Below the pieces are notes generated by a model that saw only the letters and a program-made list of their open reading frames with translations, ran no database searches and was not told the DNA's origin. A stretch of DNA of 64,000 nucleotides, taken from positions 5,061,001 through 5,125,000 of the forward strand of contig NC_088299.1 of assembly GCF_032854445.1 (NCBI RefSeq), written 5' to 3'. The DNA is from Liolophura sinensis (Eukaryota > Mollusca > Polyplacophora > Chitonida > Chitonidae). Position numbers and translations under genes: made by a program. Every line of letters starts with the position of its first letter. The stretch's first letter is position 1. This document shows positions 44,284 through 55,967 of the stretch, in pieces.

Positions 44284-47200
44284 CATATTATCCTTGCAAG
44301 ACAGGCCGCCACCAGTGAACTTCAGTTAGACGTATGCAAGAGAAGATCTTCCACAGTACAACTTGAGTACAACAGATGCGAAGTTACAAGTACATTGATT
44401 GTAACATGTATTTATTTTGGTGAGGGGATGATTTCCAGATCAGTGCTGATGTTTGTGACGCCAGGCAAGGCTATCTTGTTTTGTTTTGACTCAGCCTTAC
44501 AGCAATTTCCTGATTTAACAAGGATGGATTACTATAATAAAGTGATATTAACAAGCTTGAGGCGCCAAGTGTTCAAGTCGTAATTTGCTGAATGCTCATT
44601 TTACTCTGTTGATTGCTCAGGCGACATTTCCCTAGGAGAATATGCTAAATATCAAACTCCTTTTAAATACTTTGACATAAAAGTCGAAATTCAACCGCCT
44701 TACATCTTGCTTGAAGTCATAACAGGGTATAGGCATCCTTTTAAACTTTCGTACATCCATCATAGTCATACATCTATTCCTGTAGAAAATACTTCCAACA
44801 TCAACCAAAACAAAATAATAAAGATATATTAGGCGCGATTTTATAACATGTTTTATAAATTTATTTTCACCGTGAACTCGGCTGAAATCTCATTAGGCAC
44901 AACTGGACAGAGGGAATGTGATTTTATAGCTTCTCTCCGAAGCGGAATGCTTTAAGGTTTAATGTTTGAGACATTGTTCAACGAGTTAGTATGCCCTTCG
45001 CAGTTTTAATACGCACTATAACGAAGTACTTGAATAACTGTTATTGAACGACTGAAGATAAATTATATAGTTTCCATTTCAAATGGCAACAGTAATGGTT
45101 GACAATGAAAACGGTTTGCTAATATTTGGCGAAAAAGACTTCAAATGAAATGTTAATCAAATATAACACGAACAGGTTTTTGTCACTCTATAAATGGTAA
45201 CACTGTGAAAAGCTAAAGTGTAGCACAACGGTTTTAAGTGCCAAACATCCATGCCAGTTGTCAGGGTGTCTAGATGACCGATCTGTCTACAACCAAGTAC
45301 AATTTATTTGCCACACTCTAGAGTTTTTCAGTTCCTCATTTTCAGTTTTATTGGAGATGAAATCGATGTGCGAGTCGTTAACCACCAGCCTTGATAAGCT
45401 ATTTTCCCACTTATGTCGCACAAATATACATACCATATTGTCAGAAGGCAAGTTAAACTGCAAGCGTAAGCGGCCCTATGAGCGTTGTCGATAGCTGATT
45501 GTAACCGAGGCTTGAGTTAAAGCCCTTAGAGCAGGTGAATGTCCTGCCAAATGTATTCCCTCGTCTATAGTTTGAGTATCAGTCAGTTGTGTTAACGTGA
45601 TTGTTAATGCAGAATTGCGGCCTGAAAGATTTGAATCTCATAAGCGTAAGGAGAGTAAACATGAATGCAAATGAACTATCTTTACTAAGATCATGGCTTT
45701 GCACGGTGTCGAAAGTTTATCAGGATTAGATGCCCACATATATCATTATAACGGTGTCCAAATAATAAATATTTGGTAATTGCTGACACCAGCTTTAATA
45801 ACTTAATATAGATGATTGACACGTCAGTGCATCCTTAGTGCATTGGGTTACACAATGCTGTCTTCCTTACCTATCATTCCAAACTGTCACAGCGAGCAGA
45901 TCTGAATGGGTGATAAGTCTATTAGCCAAAAAGGCAGGTTGATGTGCCTAGTTATTTGTGGGAAGAGACAGTGTCGCATATCTGTGAGGCTGTATGTAAA
46001 AGCCTTGTATTGAATCAAATGAGTGATTCTTATGCTACCCACTTCATGTCAGGGGGTTGAACCCGTACCCATTGCTGAAAACACAGCAGTGTTCACGGCG
46101 GCCATTCCATGAACATCTGTTCCTCTTGTTCTGATAGGAACTAGCACAAACAGGTACTTTGTCAGGCATAACTTTAAGTAGGGCTAAACAGTTCTATAAA
46201 TTGGTATTTATGTCGGTTGGGGAAATTTGTCTTCAAATGTGGACATTCTATCATTTAACACTGGGGTGGATGAAGACGTCCTGAAATCGTAAGAGGTATA
46301 TGTGGCAGCTACTGTGAATATGGGCTCGTTTTTCAACCAACCGTACCAAAAACTTACTGCATGTACAGTAAAAACCAGAGCAACGCCGAAAGTGAGAAGT
46401 TGGCAAATGTTCACACACAACCGGTGAAGTTAGTCTGTTGTCAGTTTACTTCACCTAAGGTTTTATTCTAACCGTTCATGTAAATGCTTAAATAAAAGCT
46501 AATCGCACACCCGCTAGCACCATGGTTTAATCAGAACTAGATGGTCAAATTGTCAATGGTCAAAAATCATTCAAAATGTTATCATGTCGTCACATTTAAA
46601 TGCAATAACATTAAAAAAATGCACATGTACGATGTCCGCCACCCCAGAAATACTAACGATGATCAAAAGCCATGTAGGGATGTCTTGGATTTCTCCTGAT
46701 CTAAAAACACGTTCACGAGTCCTACATACCTGTACCTGCTTCCAGTTCCATACAAAGCAACTTAACCAGGCCGATGAACTTTATATGAATGCATTAAAGA
46801 AGGGCATTTTCCAAGCATGGCGTAGGGATATTATGTGGATGATGTATTGCCTCATATGTAAATGATCTGTATGTCATAGATATTGGAAAAAAGGCCTTAA
46901 TTTGTAAGACTATATAGCTTTGCTTTGCCATCTAGTCCTTTCATCTGGAAGGGAAGACAGAAGATATCCATATCTGGATAGTGCATGGGGTTTCACTTGC
47001 ATTTCCCCACGTACTTCGTTCCATCTTGCTGTCCAATATTTCATTTCTTTGGGGGTAAAATTCTCAATCGAAATGTTTACAATCCAGCGCTCCTTCTCAC
47101 ATGATAGGGTTTTGGGGTTTTTATGCATACAACAAGCCTCATCACAATCATTGCTATTTTTGCCTCAGGTTATCACAAAATGTTTAGCTGGGAGTTGATT

Positions 47201-47479
47201 TAGAAAAAAAAAACTGATGGCTTTGCCCATCCATAAAGGTGACCGCCATTGTATAAATTAAATATTCCCGTCTATTCCGCATTGTTTACCAATTCAACGA
47301 GCTATGAAAGGTTCATACACATAACCCTATTCTCTAAAGAGATCGAGCGCAAGGCCGCTTAGCCGTGCCCGCCTTCAGAATAACTGCTTGATACAACTTC
47401 AGACCAATCTAGTCAGATTTATGACTAACTGAGGGATTAATTGTCTGATTGGTGTTTAAACACTATCTCAATAATTAGT
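44284..47479. other. Long interval without supported gene
   Basis: Frames at 44,395-44,583, 45,258-45,494, 46,584-46,865 and 46,920-47,198 are short and show no domain. No tandem repeats or recognised SINEs. Confidence 0.35.
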
Positions 47480-47489
47480 CACGTATATA

Positions 47490-47650
47490 ATGACGTGGGG
47501 AGGGGTAGGAATCCCTGGTTCTATGCAACAGGCGAAACAGTGAGGGCTAAACTCATAAAAGCAGCGTCAGTGGTCAAGCAACTCGAAGCGAACAACCGCC
47601 TCAACCGTCTAAGCTACCGAGCGACTTCCCTCTACCCGCGGAAAGTTGAG
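47490..47650 (-). repeat. Possible decayed tRNA-derived SINE
   Basis: On the minus strand GCTCGGTAGCTTAGACGGTT gives a perfect pol III A box (TAGCTTAGACGG) and is followed by GTTCGCTTCGAG. The expected B box is not intact; GGGATTCC occurs farther on. The 106-aa frame at 47,441-47,761 runs across it and is probably spurious. Confidence 0.35.
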
Positions 47651-48039
47651 TTAAATGCATCTCAACTATACTCATGTGTAGATGTCAAAGTGCCATGGGG
47701 AATGTCACCAAATATCGACTCACTATCTGCGATATTCGTCAAATGTCTACCGATAGATTAGAGAGATAAAATAGCGGTTGATTGATTTGTTATTGCCACG
47801 CTGTTCCCACCTTTACAATTTTTTTTGGTCATCTTCTACCTCGAGCATGCGATATCAGATTGCGATAAATGGCAAAGCTCAAAGTGTACATTTGAAGTGT
47901 ATTATTAACATTCGTTAACGCAAATGTGCAGGTCTTCCTGGAACTTGCGTAACTGGGGATTTGTTTGTCCTTTTCTTTCACTGAAAACGATACAAGTGAA
48001 TATTTGCACATTACGAAACCGGCCCAACTGAAAGAAGAC

Positions 48040-48285
48040 CTTTTGTGCCGAGTGATTAACCCCAATGGTGCGCCTCTCACCAATGCCATCGCTTTGAAAT
48101 CAAGACCAGCTCACGCTGGCTACTTATTCGGTCTACGTGGGAAGGTCTCCCATGCAACTACCTGCGGATGAACGTGGGATTCCCCTGAGCCAACTCCAGT
48201 TTTCTTCCACCATATTGCTGGCCGCCGTCGTGTATTTTTTACATCAACATAAAACCCCAGTCAGATAAATCATTAAATGGCATAA
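48040..48285 (+). repeat. SINE-A, degraded but nearly full length
   Basis: 'GCGCCTCTCACCAATGCCAT', 'CAGCTCACGCTGGCTACTTA', 'ACGTGGGAAGGTCTCCCATG', 'CCATATTGCTGGCCGCCGTC' and a CATAAAACCCCAGTCAGATAA tail match the SINE at 27,995. The A box region is lost and the GTATAAGTGAAATAT part is changed. Confidence 0.8.
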
Positions 48286-48919
48286 GACATGTATATTCTT
48301 GTGAATTATACCTCATAGGGTAATTCTCGGTATTCATTGGTGGAGAGACAGTCACATGATATTCCGCAAAACATGATGTACAACGATCACGCACGCCAAG
48401 AAATGCAACGTCACTCTCACAAAGTATAATCCCACGTTCACGAGGCAATATTCAACGGTCTCGTGTTAACATTCAAAGATCAAGTGCCTTTATTCCACAG
48501 CAGTTACATCCCTTTGACAGCTCTCTGGCGTCTGTTTGTTTGTAAAGTAAACAACCGGACCGGTTATCGACGTACAAATTAGGCAATTTAAAGTACAACT
48601 CAAAAAGGTACTGTTTTCGATATAGTGAAATATCACTTCTGTCCAGCTGACAATTCCTGATGTCCGACCTCACAGCAGGCTCTATCTGCATAATATCTAA
48701 TATATTCCTCTACAACACTCACAATGCACCTTTAGTTAACTGAAAATCAGACACATCGTTAAAGTCTTCCAGCCTATACTGGGGAAAAAGAACCAATAGC
48801 AAACTGGGTGGAAGGTTTTATAACGGTTTGGTGTACTGTAACAGGAGATGTCAGAGATTAAATCTAGCCGATAGAACAACCAAGGTTATATTTCACCGAC
48901 TTTTCTGGCAGAATTGTGG

Positions 48920-49250
48920 TTTTACCTTCGCCTGACATTTAACAAGGATGGATATCTAAGAACTAATCTGTCCAACGCACACTTCACCATCGGAGCGGAT
49001 TGTGTACTAGTGATTAAACACGCTTGATCCTCGATCAATCGCACAGGGGGTTCTGGCTCAATCCCGGCCCTTGACAGGGAATTTGTGCATTCCCAAAAAC
49101 TGGTGTGACGTTTTGTGGTAAACAACTTATTTTCAACCAGCAAGGTGCGCTGATCTGTACCTAACACGCAGGAAAGTTCGTCTGTTATATGTAAAAGGTC
49201 TCTGCTTTACACAGGGCACTCTGATGTCTCCATCCTAAAAACTTACATTC
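48920..49250 (+). repeat. Possible tRNA-related SINE (family shared with 60,860-61,040)
   Basis: 'CTGGCTCAATCCCGGCCCTT' followed by GACAGGGAATTTGTGCATTCCC resembles CAAACCCAGCCCTGGGCAGAC and AATTTGTTTACTTCCCCC at 60,920. Both copies have AACCAGCA farther on. The B-box-like part is GCTCAATCCC. Family unknown. Confidence 0.35.
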
Positions 49251-50898
49251 ATCGCATACGAGAAAAATTCGTGAGATTCGTTAAACAACAATGGTGTAAA
49301 AAAAAAAAAGAAAAAACACAATTTACTGATGACTTTGTAGAATACTGTATGGAAAATGGTTGTTTTTATGCCTCAATATTTATTCTGATTTCCAGGAAGG
49401 CAAAAAAGACCATACAGATATTGTATGAATTGGCCTGTGGAATATTTCTTTGTGACAAAATACACTGAATACCAATTTTAGTATGGGTAAAGTTTTTATT
49501 AGTTATTCGCCTTGCTTAATTACACCTAGATGAAAATCGAGCCTATGCAATAACATAATGGATAATAGTAACTGGACTGATCGTAATCGTCTAAAGACAG
49601 ATCGATGATTTTTTTCACTACTGACTATTAAAAAAATGTCGAAACATCCAACAAACTTTTGGAATTAATCAAAACAGAGGAGAAAAAAGTTTAAACTGCT
49701 GACTAAGTGACCAAGTCTAAGGAGCAGATGGCCTTAAAGTTAGATATCCTAATATACAATTTCTCGTTGCTATGCAACATTGGTTTTGGACCGTAAAATG
49801 GTCGCGCGTTTGTTTTTTATCATCTGTTAGAATGAGTGACTATTGATGTGGAAGAAAAAAAATACATAAAGGTGAAGGGTAATGTGATATATTATTACCA
49901 CTTTTTGCTGCAAAAATACGATTTTTCCTTACACTGTTAGCGAAATGTGTATAATACAAACTGCCTAGTCAGGCTCAGGAACCTGTGAAAAATGTGTTCT
50001 GCACCTTCATATTAGGTTGCAGTGAAAAAGATCGACGAGGCATGTAAAAGGAAAAGAAGAAGTGTTGTTAAATCATGAATTTAAAATTCTTATCACCAGC
50101 AGAATTGTTATCAAATTTGGCTCAATATGACTCCCTCTTACGCGAGGTATCTCATGTGCAATAAACTAATCGCCTCGGTATAAATACAATAAACATATTG
50201 TACATATACCATCAGTCAAATCAGTGAAAAAAAATCCCCACCCAGGGAGCAGAGGGAGCTAAGTGTTCAGGTATTCGCCGATGTTGAGCCAAAAGTAAAC
50301 AATGAGGGGTCGTTCAACGCAGTCCTTAGCTCGTTAAAGAATACGACGTCTTTCACCAATATGACGTCATGAAGATGACCAGTTGGCTGCCAAAGGTCGA
50401 TTGATAGCCCTGAGCTGTCTGGATTTCACGGCCCATTTTTCACTGACCGCCATTGTATATTTATTTCTTTATTGCGTTGCCCCGATACTAAGGAATTTTA
50501 CATTTTATACGATGACAGTTTTGTGGGTTATAAAACCGGAGTGCATGGGGAAAGCTACTGATGACCGTTCCCACGTGTGGCCGTCTTTACGTTGATAACA
50601 AGTAGACAAAGGTATAATCTGCTAGTTCATGGAAAAACTCTCGGGCAACGAAGATGCAAAGATCACCCTGTACCTAACGATCCCTTTAGTTATCAAGGGC
50701 CAAATGCGCAGTAGAAATCGATAGTGAGGCCTGAAACGGCGAACATTCTAGTCCTTGAACATTCGAACGGTGCGCAAAGAGGATGTAAAGTGCAGTAAAC
50801 CAAATGCAATAAGGGCTAACCTGTCCGATAATACACATGCCAGCGCGTTTCGTCCACAATTGCAGCTTTTACATGGGGCGGTAAGTAGGCGAATGTAT
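49251..50898. other. Interval without recognisable gene
   Basis: AT-rich. Short frames only (for example 50,383-50,595). Confidence 0.35.
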
Positions 50899-51282
50899 TT
50901 AGACACAGAAGAAACTAACAGTGATTATTGGTACTTGTATCCGGTGACCCTGTTGCATGCCGGGAAATGAGGTCAAGGCCCAATTATTGTTACCTCTGTT
51001 ATGGTTCGTGGCAATAAGTACGACGGTGTTCAGTAAAGAAAAAGAGTAAAAGAACGAAAATAGAATTCCAGATGCAGAGGAGTTTCTCGGAAAACTTATT
51101 ACGTAAGAAGCAAATAAGCAAGCCACAAGGATTCCTCTGAGAGCGACAAGAGACCATGAAATTGTCATCAACGCCAATAACGCAGGAAATAACGATGGAC
51201 TCGACCTCCTCCCGGTGGGTACTCCGATGTAAGAATAATATATATATAGAACAACAGGTCTCCTAATAGACGTGCTTGACAT
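50899..51282 (-). CDS. Hydrophobic open frame of 127 aa, unassigned
   Basis: Read on the minus strand from 51,282, this is among the longest uninterrupted frames in the window. It has about three hydrophobic stretches, around residues 28-40, 45-63 and 72-92, separated by short polar loops. That could suit a membrane protein fragment or an exon of a multi-pass protein. I recognise no family motif. No splice signals or promoter were identified. The frame starts in a TATATA-rich stretch and ends within ordinary sequence. Chance is a serious alternative. Confidence 0.15.
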   Translation of the reverse strand: MSSTSIRRPVVLYIYYSYIGVPTGRRSSPSLFPALLALMTISWSLVALRGILVACLFASYVISFPRNSSASGILFSFFYSFSLLNTVVLIATNHNRGNNNWALTSFPGMQQGHRIQVPIITVSFFCV

Positions 51283-53324
51283 GAAAGGCGATTAACCTAG
51301 CGCTCTCCAATGTGAGCCCGGTGAACAGAATAAATCCACATCGTCAGTGATAAAAATTCATGGTTCAAAATTTGTTCCCCATTACACCTGACTCTTTTAG
51401 TTAATTATTTAAAATAGTTTAAAAGTATTTTGAACATATAGAAGCATTTCATAAGAATTAACTTTTATGCTTTTTGCGAAGGTTAACTGCTTTGTCCTTA
51501 TTTTCATTCGTTTTGAAAAGAGTCTATCATATGTTCTGATTTTGGATGTTATAATTCTCCTGTGGAAACACAACTGTTTCCTGGTTCTATGATATTCACA
51601 CCACTGCATGGTTTTCATGTCGCTCACCTTGTCTGTATACTGCTCAGTGCCTCATTGGACGTACAGTTGAAAGAAAACCGAGAAAATGTTGCATTACAGC
51701 CTCTGGGCAACAAGAAATATAAAAGATTAAAGCACAGGAAATAAAACTTACACAGCCGTAAATGTGATATGATTAGAAAAAAAAAGAAGACAACTTTTAA
51801 AGCTTTAGTTATGTTTTGTTTTTAATAAATCATTTTTTATCCTAAAAACAATACAAAGGGACCAGACTTTGGAGTTACAAGGCCTGGATTTACGTTGTAA
51901 ACCATAGTTTCACGACAGGAATACGTCAGCAGTTATCTTAAAACAACCTTTTAAATGACCGGGAAGCATTATTAGCTGTCTAAATAATCATCCATTGGTC
52001 AGAACAAACGGATGAATACGTCATTTGGTGCTGAATAGTAAACACACAGACATGCTTGTCGACGTTATTTGTCATCGTTCATTGCCTAGGGCCCTTTTAT
52101 GGGTAGGTTTTATCGCTAACTGTCTGTAATATAAAGATCTATTGACGACGTCACACAGGAAACAAGGGGACATCGATCCATACTTCTCGTCACTATTGTC
52201 GCACATCACACCCAGCATCCAAAATTATATATACAACTCTCATGGCTCGATTAATTTCATTTCAAGTTTTTTAAATAGACATTGATATTACAAAAATTAT
52301 ATAAATAAGAAGCAAACATGATGTAGTAAGGTTAAAATGTATCTTTCTGGAGTGTATAATTCCACGGGATTACTTGAATGCTTTTATCTCACAAAATAAT
52401 CCACTATTTTATTTTTTGGCTGATTTATTTCTGAATATAGTAGTTTTGCCTGATTTTATGATCAAAAGCTTCCAGGCAGCAATGCGCTAGACTTATATAA
52501 GTTAATCCTGCACCAGTCGTTCTATACCTCGCCGACTCATCATCTTTTCCCCTTTCATCTGGTCGTTATTTTGAAATGAAAATATCAAGATCACATCTAA
52601 ATGAAAACCGCTGGATATCCTACTTACCTTATTCTGCTTCGAAATGATCTTTCGAGTGACAGTTCTGTCAATGCTTCCTTCACCATTGTATATAAATGTA
52701 CAGTATTTTTAGAAACACAATCTCATACCTTTATTGGAAGAAAGAAACCATTTCTAAGAAGTGTTGAATGGAAGAGACTGTTTCATTACTACCGAATCAG
52801 TCCATTGTGCTAAAAAGTAATGAATTCTTTTTCGGCATATCTGATATTAACATCTTACCGAAATAAAAACTTTGACGGGGTTCTTTGATGCATGTGACAT
52901 ATTTCTCTTAAATACCTTTTCACACAAGAGGCGTAGTTGTTCACCAGATAAAGTTTAAATTAAAAAAAAGGACTGAAAAATCTCTGATTTAGATCATCGG
53001 CTGTTTACTGTACCATACGAAAGGCCTTAAGGCAGAACACATAGTCTGTCAAAGGTATGGCCATTTTACAGGTCATTGGGGCTTGTAAACAGCTTCGTTT
53101 AGAGTCTATTCCTTATAAATTGTGACCAATATTTAATCACCTATACCCACGAAGGTAAAACCCTTTCGACAGGACCTCTCTTAATATTACAAGCCCTAAA
53201 CACATATACTGTATTTTGGACGTACATATTAATGCAAAGATATTATGTTAAACTCCACTCGCTTGAATTACCTAGTTTGAAACAAGAAGATGACAACTGT
53301 GTGGGATCGGTCGATATCTCGTTA
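51283..53324. other. AT-rich interval, no gene seen
   Basis: No recognisable coding region, tandem repeat or SINE. Frames such as 52,601-52,813 lack motifs. Confidence 0.35.
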
Positions 53325-53395
53325 CTGAATTGTGTAAGGAGACTGAATTGTGTAAGGAGACTGAATTGTGTAAGGAGACTGAATTGTGTAACGAG
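53325..53395 (+). repeat. 18-bp tandem repeat, four copies
   Basis: CTGAATTGTGTAAGGAGA starts at 53,325, 53,343, 53,361 and 53,379. The first three copies are identical and the last ends AACGAG. Because 18 is a multiple of three, frames across it repeat in peptide form (LNCVRR), which is not evidence for a protein. Confidence 0.95.
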
Positions 53396-53399
53396 CGAT

Positions 53400-53620
53400 T
53401 TTATCGCTACGGTGGCCCAGTAGTCAGAGTGACCGACTCGAAATCAGGTGATCAGGGATCAAATCCTGGTCGAGTCTTATCATTTCAAAAAATGGTATTT
53501 GTTGTGTCTTCGTTTGGCACTCACCACTGAATGGTCAGAGTGAGAAACAGTTGACCCGATGTCAGTATAATTGAACTGGGTGGGGTTGTGGTGGTATTTG
53601 GCATACATATTTTGTTAGCG
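53400..53620 (+). repeat. SINE-B-related element with tRNA-like head
   Basis: The head has 'TGGCCCAGTAGTCAGAGTGA' (A box region, 53,413) and 'GGGATCAAATCCTGG' (B box, 53,455), then GTCGAGTCTTATCATTTCAA and AAAATGGTATTTGTTGTGTC. The body contains CAGTTGACCCGATGTCAGTATAAT-like sequence, as in SINE-B at 25,810, and a GGGTGGGG run. The tail is missing. Confidence 0.75.
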
Positions 53621-53726
53621 ACAATTCATATTCTAGCACGATACACGAAATGAATACTGATTTTACTCTGTCGCCTAGAACATGCGTCTTTCTGACATTA
53701 TTGACCACTGTTGACGGCTTCTCTTT

Positions 53727-53978
53727 ACATAATTCGGTCCTATTTTCGTACTTTATGTACTTGTTTAGTTCTTTGGTGGTTTGTGTTATACATAATTCGA
53801 TCCTATTTTCGTACTTTATGTACTTGTTTAGTTCTTTGGTGGTTTGTGTTATACATAATTCGATCCTATTTTCGTACTTTATGTACTTGTTTAGTTCTTT
53901 GGTGGTTTGTGTTATACATAATTCGATCCTATTTTCGTACTTTATGTACTTGTTTAGTTCTTTGGTGGTTTGTGTTAT
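53727..53978 (+). repeat. 63-bp tandem repeat, four copies
   Basis: ACATAATTCG begins at 53,727, 53,790, 53,853 and 53,916. Copies are almost identical; the first has CGGTCC instead of CGATCC. The period equals 21 codons, so two + strand frames stay open across it and encode repeated hydrophobic 21-residue blocks (frames 53,650-54,012 and 53,711-53,980). There is no sign that either is translated. Confidence 0.95.
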
Positions 53979-55765
53979 AAGTCGTTTTGGGAATTGGTCT
54001 TGCGATTATTGACCTGAAATGTTTTTAGTGGTTGACGGGTGTTTGTGTCGACGCATAGATACACATACCGAATGACTTCTCGTCGTAACGTAACTATACA
54101 TACATACAACTGATTTTAGCACAGACTTACATTTATATACTTTGTCATCCTAAATAGAATATCACATTATGAGTCAGAACAGGTTTGGGGTTCTGGCGTG
54201 CCAATGTAATCAGCCAATGTGGAACTACAATTGTGGCTAAGACGTACAAGTCGTGTCAATAAATCTGCTATCATATAGTCTAGACATAATAACGACTCCA
54301 CCACTAGTTTGTGAATTCAAAACCGATGTCCTGTACAAAATTAGACTTCTTGACGACGGCTTCCTATTTCTGTGTCCAGTGATCAGTTTACGAGCTGTCT
54401 GTAACCATATGAGGCCATACAGATCCTAATCTGTTTTTTTTTACGAACGAAGGTGTCGTCGTTCTTCATCAACAAATCAAGCTATATTTACACCAGGCGA
54501 GACATAATTAATCATACGATGCAAGTAATTATTGAAAATGATTGTTGACTTTCAACACGTAGAGCATGGGCACTCGATTCATGTGACCGTAATGAGGTTT
54601 CTGGAAATTTTATGATGTTCTTGCCTCACCTTACGTTACGACATCGCTGTTGAAAGAAACAGTGTATTCACGGTATAACAATGTTGACCAGAAAAGATAA
54701 CTTAAAAACAGCGGAATAAAAGTTTGTCCCGGTTTCATTGACCTCAATGAATAACCCAAACTCCAGGTGGCTGGTACATTTTCGTCAACGACGTTGTCTT
54801 CTTTCAGGCCATTCAGGTTATTGTTAATTAGCTGTTATGAAAACACTGTATTTTGAATAATGAGATATCACTGACGTCTAATACATTGCAAGAACCAACG
54901 CAGCGTTCCTATTTTCTGACCTAATTCTGCCTAAGCCATGGTGATAGGTATCGTGTTATTAGCCATTGCTTAAGTATAAACATAAATAATTAGAATAAAA
55001 CGTTAACCCAGGTAAAATGATAAAATGCCGAATTTTACCAGTTACTTGTGACGTTAAGGTAACATTGAGCGTTCTGGGATAGCGGTAAATATATTTTAAC
55101 AAAAGCCACGTTACTACAAAGGAGACCTTTCCTAATATTTCAGTCCAACAGCGAAGTCCAAGACTTTCGATTAACTTATTTTGTTTTGATAAGATAAGTG
55201 TAGAGGGAAATTATCCATGATAAATTTGTCTTGCCATTATAACTTTATGTTAAGGGCGAGGGTATGCCAATCGCGTCTCACGGGTTCAATCCGTTCGAAA
55301 CCTTATCAACCTTTCTGATACGCAGACATCAGACAAGATTTCATTCCCTGAGGCTTTGTACCGTTGCATTGACAGACGGCTCCTACTTATGTATCTCTCA
55401 GAGTTGAGTACCTTTTGGCTGATTCCACGAATCTTTTACAGACTTCAGTCCGAACTTTAAAATTCACGACAGTGCTTGGCCTGTGATTCCGGAGGTTGAA
55501 ATTTTGATATAGCGTTCTTTAGATAACATTATGCCTTGGAGGTTTTAGTTTTTACAGGCTAATCGTTTTTTTTTTCTTCTTTATAGCCTTTCTTAATTAG
55601 CTGGTGCCTTGTGTAAAAGGTTCTTTTGAATAATTATGGTTTAGCAGTGACGACTAATAAATTACATCAGAACAGATAGACAGATGGAGGTTAATACGAT
55701 GGATATTAAAGCATGCACAAAACAATTCATACGACAGAGAGGAAGCCATGACCGCGTATACTTGA
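53979..55765. other. Interval without recognisable gene
   Basis: A GGGTTCAATCCG B-box-like sequence at about 55,278 may be a SINE relic. Otherwise nothing is recognised. Confidence 0.35.
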
Positions 55766-55967
55766 TTGGTGTTTTACGCCATACTCAAGAATATTTCACT
55801 TATACGACTGCGGGCAGAAACCGGGCAGAGCCATGGGAAACCCACGACCATCCGCAAGTCCTTCCCACTTACAGCCGGAGAGGAACTTGAATTCACAGCG
55901 ACCGCATTGGTGAGAGGCTCCTGGGTCATTGCGCTGCGCCAGCACGCTAGCTAACTGAGCCACAGAA
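55766..55967 (-). repeat. SINE-A, inverted, nearly full length
   Basis: From left to right: 'TTTTACGCCATACTCAAGAA', TATTTCACTTATACGACTGC, 'AAACCCACGACCATCCGCAA', 'TTGAATTCACAGCGACCGCA' (B box on the minus strand), and 'CTAGCTAACTGAGCCACAG' (A box on the minus strand). Short internal deletions around 55,815 remove part of the GGCCAGCATTATGGTGGG section. Confidence 0.88.

Noticed and set aside
47441-47761. 106-aa frame
   Set aside because: It runs across a probable tRNA-derived SINE on the other strand and has no domain.
53650-54012. 120-aa membrane-like repeat protein
   Set aside because: It is made almost entirely of the 63-bp tandem repeat, and a second frame is open over the same stretch.
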